NCBI GenBank assembly: GCA_026874595.1
Contig: CM049312.1
Coordinates: forward strand, 28,476,456-28,540,455
Direction: 5' to 3'
DNA length: 64,000 nt
Source of the DNA: Sipunculus nudus
Lineage: Eukaryota > Annelida > Sipuncula > Golfingiida > Sipunculidae
The position numbers were made by a program, and so were the translations under genes. The notes beneath the pieces are model-generated. The model was given only the letters and a program-made list of their open reading frames with translations, did not search any database and was not told the origin of the DNA. This document shows positions 55,942-64,000 of the stretch, in pieces (within the stretch, counting starts at the first letter, position 1; each line of letters begins with the position of its first letter).

Positions 55942-56506
55942 CGCCAAGCTGTTGTTGTTGCTCCAGCTGTAGCCGAACCAGCGTAAACTCGAGTCTACAG
56001 GGAGGCATCAGCTGATCCATACTTACAATAGAGGTAAATACGGCTGAATGAGCTTAGCTCTAGATCCCGACACTTTTATAACGTTTGCCGAGCTGATAGC
56101 ACGACCAGTCGTATGGTTGTGCCACAAGTCGGGGGAGATCTTGGCAAGTCGCAATTCTGATCCCAAGGTCGTACGACCAGTGGTGCCACCAATCGCGAGG
56201 TGGCACGAGCAGTGGCACGACCAATCGTGCAACAAGTTGTCGCACGATGATGCACGACTGGTCGTGCGATGACCAAAGACTGGTGGTACAACCTTCTTGC
56301 GAGCTCCTACATCCTCAAAATTGACAAATCAGTCGCAACTGGATTTTGAACATGTTCAAAACCACCTGCGACCGATTTTTCACCCAGTGATCACCCACGA
56401 CCTCCGCGATCGGTCGCACGTTCTTGTCACGATTGTCCGGCGATTCCTCAAATTTTCAGTCGTGGACAGGTCGTAACCTGGTCGTATCTCCAGTGTGACC
56501 GAGGCT

Positions 56507-57111
56507 TAATTGTTTCTGATCAGGAGAGGTTTCAAGTATAGCGTTTGCAAAGTATAATTGACGAGTTCTATTTTCATTCATAAACACTATATTTAGGTAA
56601 AGTTATTCAAATATATTCCTATTTGAGTCCCGCATTGAATGTTCCCCTCTCATAAACACCATAACTTTGACATTCTGAGCGAACGCGATGTGTAGCCAAA
56701 ACAAAATGAAACGCGTGATCGACCTTCCACCAAGGAGGCGAGGAATGTTGGACAAATCAGTTATAGCCCAATGGAATGAAATGCAAGCCATGAGAAACCT
56801 CACGGCTTGCATTACTTTCTATTGGGCTATAGCGAACACTTATCTCTGTGTGGAGAATGGTTTTCAGGGTGGGAACAACCGGGTCACACCTCGGTGACCG
56901 CGCATGCTCCGTTTATCACAGGCCTACATGAATTCAGGCTGTAGTACTTATCATATAGGCCTAGTATTCGAAATTATTAATATGTAGAATGAAAATGAAC
57001 AGCCGGTTCGCAAGTCATATGGCCTTGACCACGGTTCATTCTTTATACATGGCTGCCGGCTGAAGTATAGGCTCTCTTGGCGTATAAATAACTGGACGTA
57101 TAGAATGGCTG
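56507..57111. other. Non-coding with a long imperfect hairpin
   Basis: At 56762-56831 TATAGCCCAAT, GAATGAAATGCAAGCC and TGAG pair with the inverted second half (CTCACGGCTTGCATTACTTTC, ATTGGGCTATA) around the loop AAAC. No gene. Confidence 0.65.
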
Positions 57112-57821
57112 ACGTACGGTGGCTGATTCAGGACACAGAAAAAAATATTTATCTCGAGATCTCGGGATAACATCTCGAGATCTCGACATAGAATTTCGCA
57201 AAAAAAAAAAATTTTAGGAAGCAAAAAAAAAATTTTAGGAAGCAAAAAAAAAAATTAGGAAGCATAAAAAAATGTTAGGAAGCAAACAAAAAATAAATAA
57301 AGGTAACCCTAGCTAGGAATGGGTCTTATAACGCCACTTTGACGTATAAACATTTTATCTACAGGCTACTTGTACACAAGGCACTTGAGCAAGTGTTAAC
57401 ATACAGATAAAAACATGTAACCGAGTTACTGAATACGGAGCCCCGTTGGGGACATGAGTAAAAATTATTTATCCCGTGCGCAACACTTATTAATTTGTGT
57501 GCACGACTTATTATTTTGTGCGCTCGGCTTATTATTTTGTGCGCACGACTTATTATTTTGTGCGCACGACTTATTTTTTCGTGCGCACGACTTATTATAT
57601 TGTGCGCTCAACTTATTATTTTGTGCGCGCAACTTATTATCTGTGCGCACAAGTTTATAAGTCATGTGCGGATATTGTGTCAATTGTGTACGTCAAGGCA
57701 GAGGCGTATGGATATGACTCTGTAGAAATCGATTTAAGTTTCCAAGTATCATATAATATGTGGGTATTTGCCTTCTTTTGTAGAAAAAATGCTTATGTGG
57801 CTATATTTGGCATTAAAATGG

Positions 57822-57904
<83 letters not shown>

Positions 57905-57960
57905 GTTTGTGCGTGTGTGTAATTTTAGTTTAAACTAAGGTTTCAAATTTGAGGAGATTG
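57112..57960 (+). repeat. Composite repeat with 21-bp GTGCGCAC array, forward copy
   Basis: In order: GTACGGTGGCTGATTCAGGACACAG, ATATTTATCTCGAGATCTCG, an A-rich insert with repeated TTTTAGGAAGCAAA, then GGAGCCCCGTTGGGGACATGAG (57438). A 21-bp array (GTGCGCACGACTTATTATTTT, 57476-57660) follows, then a unique part (GATATGACTCTGTAGAAATC to GGCATTAAAATGGCTGATATA), an (AT)n run and CGTTTGTGCGTGTGTG. The copy at 62322-62795 has the same parts inverted. Confidence 0.85.
57829..57901. repeat. (AT)n microsatellite
   Basis: Pure TA repeat with a single C interruption near 57856. Confidence 0.93.
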
Positions 57961-58255
57961 TTACGGAGCCCCGTTAGGGACATGAGTAAAAAAATATTTA
58001 TCTCGTGCGCACGACTTATTATTTCGTGCGCACAACTTATTATTTTGTGCGCACGACTTATAATTTTGCGCGCACGACTAATTATTTTGTGCGCACGACT
58101 TATTATTTTGTGCGCACCACTTATTTTTTTTGTGCGCACAACTTACTATTTCGTGCGCACGACTTATTATTTTGTGCGCACGACTTATTATTTTGTGCGC
58201 ACGAGTTATTATTTTGTGCGCACGACTTATTTTTTGTGCGCACCAGTTAATTAGT
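57961..58255 (+). repeat. Second 21-bp GTGCGCAC array
   Basis: Starts again with TTACGGAGCCCCGTTAGGGACATGAG and continues with about twelve 21-bp units. A 21-base period gives open frames of 7-residue repeats (LCARLII and CAHDLLF types), which are artefacts. Confidence 0.92.
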
Positions 58256-59129
58256 GGATAGAAACGAGGTATTATGTCAAGGCGTCAATTACGTCAAGGC
58301 ACAGACGCATATGTCTCCATCTCACCTTTAAGTTATATAGGCCTGGAACAATACAACACTAGTATACATCCAGTGGGGGAATTCCTGTTACCATTTAATA
58401 TTTATATATATGAGACAAAGTCAAAATACAAAGCAAAATTATCTTGATGTACCTCGCAGGTTTGTTTAAACATATATTGCTAAGATAATAATTATTGTCC
58501 AGAGTTCTATAGTAGATAGCTGACACATCAATATGTTTTATGTTTCAAGGCCAGCCACAGTTACAGAAGCTGGCCATTCAGCTACCAGCATTAAGTTCGT
58601 GGGCTACGACCGACCGTCTGTTATGAGCATAACGGTATGCTGTAAAATAAATTGGTCATACAGACAGACAGACATCTTTTTTATATGACCATGCATGTGA
58701 GGTCATGGAGACATAAATACCCCAATGGAGGTAGCTCAGGAGAAGTGTTTATAAGTTTAATCAGATCATACGATGTGTTTATGATATTGATATCAAACAT
58801 TGTAGAATGTTATACATTTTGCATAGATGGTGTAAATCATGATTTCGGAGTACAACGAGCAGGGATTAATAGATAAACTTGTGCAAATTAGACATCATTA
58901 TAAGCGATTGTAGTGATGAAAGTTCCAGTCTAATGGACATTTTATCCGATAACATGCAGAAATGATATCAGTGACCTAATTTAACATGTGAAAAAAGATC
59001 TTACCAAAAGTGAAGAATAAATAAATAGCCCTGAGAAACGGTGTCATGTTCAAGGTCTCATAAAAATTGAGGGCCAGATATTTAACATTTTCATTCTTTA
59101 TCACACAGACTAAATGTAACTTTGTTTTA
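58256..59129. other. Non-coding, nothing recognised
   Basis: Contains GACAGACAGACA near 58661. No gene. Confidence 0.35.
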
Positions 59130-60250
59130 CTTGTGAAACTAGGTCATGGGAGTATCAATTGTATCCCCAGAAAAAGTCGGGATAGTATGGTTTAGTATGG
59201 CCGCCGCAGATTTCGTTTCGACACGATTACTCAAAAAATTATTTTACGGATCTTTACCAAACTTGGCATTTGCATAGATATTGGTGAGAGGACGAGGCTT
59301 ATTTAAGATGGGGTCATTACCTTAAATAGGAGAATGACATTGAACTTGAATAAGTCCATTTGGGGGGAAATTCACACAAATTCTTAAATATCTAAAAAAT
59401 CTTGCATGGATTGATCCAGAAATCAACTTGACCGGAGATCTTCGATAGTGTAGTCACATACCGGAAACTAGTGGCGCCACCTGTTATCCTTTTCTTGATT
59501 TCGTGCCGTTTAATACCCCTATCATTGCCACTTAACAGTACTGTGAGCATTATAAGTAAAAAACTAATGGACAGAATTCTTTCACATTATGCATATACAT
59601 AGACATGGGTTATGGGATGATGTATATTTAAGTTGGTGTCATGACCCTCTCTTTGAGAGTGGCCTTGACCTTGGATATTGCCATATACGGTTAAAATCAC
59701 ATACAATGATAAATATCTCAATAAGGAATGCATGGATTGGCCCAAAAATCAACTTGAACGATGATCTTGGATAGTGTTGTCATGTACCGGAAACTGGTGG
59801 CGCCACCTGTTATCCTTTTCTTGTTTTCAGTGCCGTTTAATACCCCTATCATTGCCACTTAACAGTACTGTGAGCATTATAAGTAAAAAACTAATGGACA
59901 GAATTATTTCATGTTATGCAGATACATAGACATGGGTTATGGGATGATGTATATATAAATTGGGGTCATGGCCTTTCCTATGAGAGTGGCCTTGATCTTG
60001 AATATTGCCATATATGGTGAAAATCACACAAAATCATAAATATCTCAATAAGTCATGCATAGATTGGTAAAAAAAAAAACAAATTGATCGAATATCTTGG
60101 ATAGCTTTGTCTTCAGCGGAAGACTCATGGCGCCGCCTTTTGTCCTTTTCTTGTTTTCGGGCCTTTTAATTCTCATCATTGCCACTTGACAGTACTGTGA
60201 GTATTATAACTCTAAAACTAATGGACAGATTGAGCTGATATTGTGCATGT
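59130..60250. repeat. Tandem repeat of about 328 bases, three units (family C)
   Basis: CGGAAACTAGTGGCGCCACCTGTTATCC recurs at about 59462, 59790 and (diverged) 60117, each followed by TTTTCTTG..TTC.GTGCC.TTTAATAC and later by ATTGCCACTT.ACAGTACTGTGAG.ATTATAA. Units 1 and 2 are close; unit 3 is more diverged. Confidence 0.85.
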
Positions 60251-60680
60251 CCATTGATTTTGGAAACCTCCCGTCTTGTATTCGAAGCACATGTGCTTTG
60301 GGTTAAAATTGCTCATATCTCCGGTGTGGTTCAAGGTATTAGTCTGAAATTTGGCACGTCCATCCATCTTGGAAAATTTTCTCATAAACCAGACAGGTAG
60401 CGCCACCTACCTACCCGTTTTTATAGAATAAATTAATGCCATTTCTGAGGAGTGATTTGCCTTATTTGCCTGAAATTATGCATATCCATAGATCTTGGAC
60501 TACTCCATCTTGTGCTCCACACGAGTGGCGCCGTCTGCTATCGTTTTGGTGTGGCGTCCATCTGTACATGTGCTTTGCGTGAAAATTGCTCATATCTCCG
60601 GAGTGGTTCAAGGTATAGGTCTGAAATTTGGCATGTCTATCCATCTTGGAATATTTTCTTATAAACCAGACAGGTGAAAA
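60235..60680. repeat. Second tandem repeat, two units of about 245 bases (family C)
   Basis: AAAATTGCTCATATCTCCGG.GTGGTTCAAGGTAT and GTCTGAAATTTGGCA.GTC.ATCCATCTTGGAA.ATTTTCT.ATAAACCAGACAGGT occur from about 60305 and 60580. A fragment (GAAAATTGCTCATATTTCAGGAGTGGTTCAAG) is at 39988. Confidence 0.8.
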
Positions 60681-60699
60681 TGAATGCTCTTTTCTCAAG

Positions 60700-62321
60700 A
60701 GAGATTCAACATATTGGCCCTCATATTTGGTGAAAAATATTGTTTCTCAAGTTGATAGATGGAAGAAAACATAGTCGCTTGCCAAGTAAAGTGTCAGTAT
60801 ATGCGGCTGAAAATGGGGGCCTGTTCTTAAAAGGGGGGGGGGGGGGGTAATTGTCTGGAGATACTAATGGTTAAATGTATGACGATTGCGTCGTATTTCA
60901 GCCTCTTAATTTAACAACGATTCATCTTATAACCACTACATGTATAGGTGGCTCACCGGCGGGGGTATACATATTGATAAGGACACTTTACTAAAGTTTG
61001 AATGCCAAATGTAAGATTCTAACTCAATAGGCAACAAAGCATTGCCTCAGCAAAACCAAAAGTCAACTGATAGAGGAGAATCCTTATAATAATATTAATA
61101 ACAATCTTTCTTCAATTCAAATATATACATTGTCATTTTATCCAAGACTTCAGGAGGAATTGCAAAGCAAAGCACTAGAACACTCAATATTGTATTTATT
61201 CTGAAACAACCATGAGAGTTGCTGTAAGCCAGTCAAAGATACAAGAGCTGTAATGAAATAATAAATATTTACTTTTGATACTTTAAAACCTATAGTCCCA
61301 CAAATCAGCGCCATTGTCCCCTGCCCCGGGGGATGAGTTAAGCATGCACTTAATGATCTTTAGATTTTAAATGATATTTAAAAATCTAAGTTTAACATCT
61401 CATATTCGAAGCCAGGTCTCAAATTTTTACTCATATCCACCTGTATAAAGCATTGCCTTTGTACCTTACGCGTCTCCCAACCTGATTAGGTTTTGGACAT
61501 ACGTGGATGATTTTTGGATTTTTTATCAGTTTTTATAAATATGCGTTGCAATGTTTTAAACAAGTATTGCTCATCCCCAAGTCGTATTGAAATAGGAAGG
61601 GTATCGTTAGCCTCTCCCATAACCTGGTAAGTTATTTGGGATCCATCTCTATTTACCAAGACGGGTGTTTATACATTTGGTAGTTGTGTAAATTTTTCTC
61701 ATACTATTATATCAGCCAAAACACGATTATCTCACATAACAATTTGGCGGGGAATTTTGTCCTCTAGTTTAACTACTCATTGTAGAATAACTTCAGCAGA
61801 GAAACACTGTTCACTGGTAAACAATTTTGAAAACAAGTGGCTCAGGAGTCAGGACACTGAAGACCATGATGTTAGTTGAGCCAATGAAATCAAAACGAAA
61901 TACAGTATTTGTTGACTCGGATTGCGAAATAAACTATTATGTGGGAATTACGCACCATATAAGTAAACAAGGCATTAAAAACAATATTATAAATGATAAT
62001 TTGTAAAGAACATACAAAATAGTCTTAATAAAATATCCTACAATATCTCGGTGGGTCACTGTTTGTCCAGGTACAAATCAATATGTATGCGTATATACCA
62101 ATGCCGTAGGGTTTTACACTGTCGAATGAGTCATGAGCCAAAAAATAGTCAAGTCTTTAAACGAAATACTGACGTTGTTGTGACACTCTTAAGATGTGAA
62201 GTCGGTTTTCTACACCCTGAGGATCCAATATCCTCAGAAGTTCCCGAACTGTCTCCTTTTGGACAAGCATTTTTTATATCCAGTGGTAAACATGAATAAT
62301 TGCTCTGCCTCTCAGCGAGAA
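60700..62321. other. Non-coding, nothing recognised
   Basis: A G-tract at 60833-60847 and otherwise AT-rich sequence. The open frame at 62051-62299 has no known motif. Confidence 0.4.
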
Positions 62322-62795
62322 CTTTAATCTCCTTAAATTTGAAACCTAACTTTAAAGTAAAATTACACACACACACACGAATTATAAATATATATATATA
62401 TATATATATATAAGCCATTTTAATGCCAAATATAGCCACATAAGCATTTTTCTACAAATGAAGGCAAATACCCACAATTTATATGATACTTGGAAACTTA
62501 AGTCGATTGCTACAGAGTCATATCTATACGTCTCTGACGAAATAACAAGATGCGCGCACGAAATAATAAGTCGTGCGCACAAAATAATAAGCTGAGCGCA
62601 CAAAATAATAAGTCGTGCGCACAAAATAATAAGTTGTGCGCACGAAATAATAAGTCGTGCGCACAAATTAATAAGTCGTGCGCACGAGATAAATAATTTT
62701 TTACTCATGTCCCCAACGGGGCTCCGTACGAGGTAACATGTCGAGATCTCGAGATAAATATTTTTTTTTCTGTGTCCTAAATCAGCAACCGTACT
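62322..62795 (-). repeat. Composite repeat with 21-bp GTGCGCAC array, inverted copy
   Basis: On the minus strand it begins GTACGGTTGCTGATTTAGGACACAG and ATATTTATCTCGAGATCTCGACATG, then GGAGCCCCGTTGGGGACATGAG, about seven 21-bp units (62540-62690), the unique part, an (AT)n run (62388-62412) and GTGTGTGTGTGTAATTTTAC. It has the same parts as 57112-57960. Confidence 0.88.
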
Positions 62796-63914
62796 GACGC
62801 GTTCTCCCGCAGAATAACTGTTTCCTATGGTGGCCCATAGGTCTCATTCTCGTGTCGCGCCTCGCGCTTTGCGCCTCGCCCATTAGCGTTATCTTTCATA
62901 TACCAGTCTCTGAATATCAACTGCAAATATAACTTTATTATGTGTAAAGTATTCTAACCGTAGAATCAAGTTATCTCATCTGCGAAGTTGTTTCTTGCAT
63001 AGAGTATTAGATAATTTCCACATTTAAAAATAAGATAAATATTAAGTTTCTGCAAATGCCTGTTTTAGCTTTGAAACCTTATACATCAAAGGTTTTTTTT
63101 TATCCGGCTGGCTAAAACTGTTATCAAATATAAAAATATGAATATTATTATAATTAAATATATATATTTATAATAAATATATTATATATATTATATATAT
63201 TATATATTATTTCCTTCTCTGTTTTCAAGGAGGCTATTATTTACAAATATATCTTTATTTTTTATAAAATAAATAATTTTAATTTATATTATACTAAGGA
63301 AATGTGTATTTTTATATGAATTACAAGCTTCATGTGAATACCTTAAAACTATAAAAAAAAAATCTGAAATAAACGAATATTTAGTTTAAAATTTGAGAGC
63401 ACATCTTCTGAATGCATAATTTAAAAAAAATAGTCCTTTTCACATTAGAAAGGCATCTTAGTAAGGGGTATAAACGCTATCCAATGTAATACCTGACGTG
63501 TAACGATGGCAAATATATGCATATTCTGATTGAGAAGATTCTGGTGGAAGAGATGCTGGTGGAGGAGGGGGGGGGGGGCGTTTTAAATTGGTAAGCCCCT
63601 CCCCCCCCCCCCACACACACACACACACCCAATCATATTCACCCCCAAATTACTTAATTTTCATGTAATTTTCTAGTGATAAATATTAGCACCAGATGGC
63701 GCGGTCGCCGGTACTGAAAGTGCATTCAGAGTGTCAAATACGTTATGTACCCAGGACTTCATCAACAACATTATAAAATGCAGACTTCCCCGGTTTTCCA
63801 CAGCCTTTGGAGTGTTTTTCTCTTGTTATGAAAAAAAGGACAATCTCTCTTGGCATGTGCACCCGCTATGACAAGACTCTGCGGTACACAAGAAGCTCAA
63901 CTCCACAAATATCC
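62796..63914. other. Non-coding, AT-rich
   Basis: Contains TATATT-rich sequence at 63140-63210, a G-tract at 63567-63579 and C(AC)n at 63598-63628. No gene. Confidence 0.4.
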
Positions 63915-64000
63915 ATATCGAGTTGCAAAACGCTCGGCTCCCTACTCTGGCGACCTGGGTTCGATTCCCGGCATGGCAATGAGGATGAGTTGTTGTTGCC
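63915..64000 (+). mobile_element. tRNA-derived SINE head, cut by the window edge
   Basis: GAGTTGCAAAACGCTCGGC followed by GACCTGGGTTCGATTCCCGG (B box) matches the head of the SINE at 47127-47310, and GTTGTTGCC at the very end matches its GTGGTTGCC. The A box has lost a few bases. Confidence 0.7.

Larger units (their letters stand above)
55332..56506. mobile_element. Harbinger-like DNA element with CGTACGAC palindromes
   Basis: The ends are inverted: AGCCACGGTCACACTGAA on the left and CCAGTGTGACCGAGGCT on the right. The trinucleotide TAA flanks both sides (55329-55331 and 56507-56509), fitting the TWA duplication of PIF/Harbinger transposons. The inside is packed with CGTACGAC (55353, 55466, 55566, 55597, 56169) and GTCGTGCGAC words. 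A TATA box and a short basic ORF occupy the middle. No DDE transposase is visible, so it is non-autonomous. Confidence 0.65.

Noticed and set aside
57476-58255. CRISPR-like array of 21-bp repeats
   Set aside because: There are no unique spacers; it is a head-to-tail minisatellite in a eukaryotic sequence.

Overview
The window is eukaryotic, AT-rich and intron-rich. It has short exons with GT/AG borders, long repeat-filled introns, many (AT)n and (CA)n microsatellites, tRNA-derived SINEs and several LTR retrotransposons. The repeat styles (terminal 'TGCCCCCGCC' boxes with 180-bp subrepeats, 'GGCGGATCCAG' mini-elements, GTGCGCAC minisatellites, 'CAGCTGAGCGTCATGACCC' interspersed repeats) suggest a marine lophotrochozoan, most likely a mollusc. 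That placement is inference and was not tested by a search.

The only host gene family I can support is a tandem cluster of classical short-chain dehydrogenase/reductase (SDR, FabG-like) genes on the + strand. One copy (SDR1) is complete in nine exons between 13165 and 30003 and encodes about 269 residues with all SDR motifs. A second copy (SDR2) shows its first two exons at 52053 and 53876; its other exons were not found and probably lie past the right edge. Between and before them are relics: a decayed last exon at 1526-1710, a decayed first exon at 32403-32439, two decayed exon-4 pieces at 40060-40209, and a last exon with a stop at 41818-41987. The locus has therefore duplicated repeatedly and lost copies.

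Three LTR retrotransposons are visible. (1) A gag fragment on the minus strand at the left edge. (2) A nearly complete Ty3/gypsy element on the + strand, 5688-11767, with 209-bp LTRs, an ACAT target duplication, a tRNA-Lys primer site, broken gag and reverse transcriptase frames, and an intact integrase frame that carries a PHD finger in front of the integrase zinc domain. (3) A heavily decayed Ty3/gypsy element on the minus strand, 33578-39298, with a tRNA-Pro primer site and the gene order protease, integrase, reverse transcriptase, RNase H, which is the Gmr1-like (copia-like) order.

The rest is repeat sequence. Intron 3 of SDR1 holds a 180-bp satellite with a four-unit higher-order repeat. 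The region 44542-45531 is a foldback element with 144-bp inverted ends. The region 55332-56506 is a Harbinger-like element with CGTACGAC palindromes, a TATA box and a short basic ORF. The region 57112-62795 is bounded by two inverted copies of a composite repeat with 21-bp GTGCGCAC arrays. SINEs occur near 28.1, 46.3 and 47.2 kb and at the right edge. Most other open frames are by-products of simple repeats.
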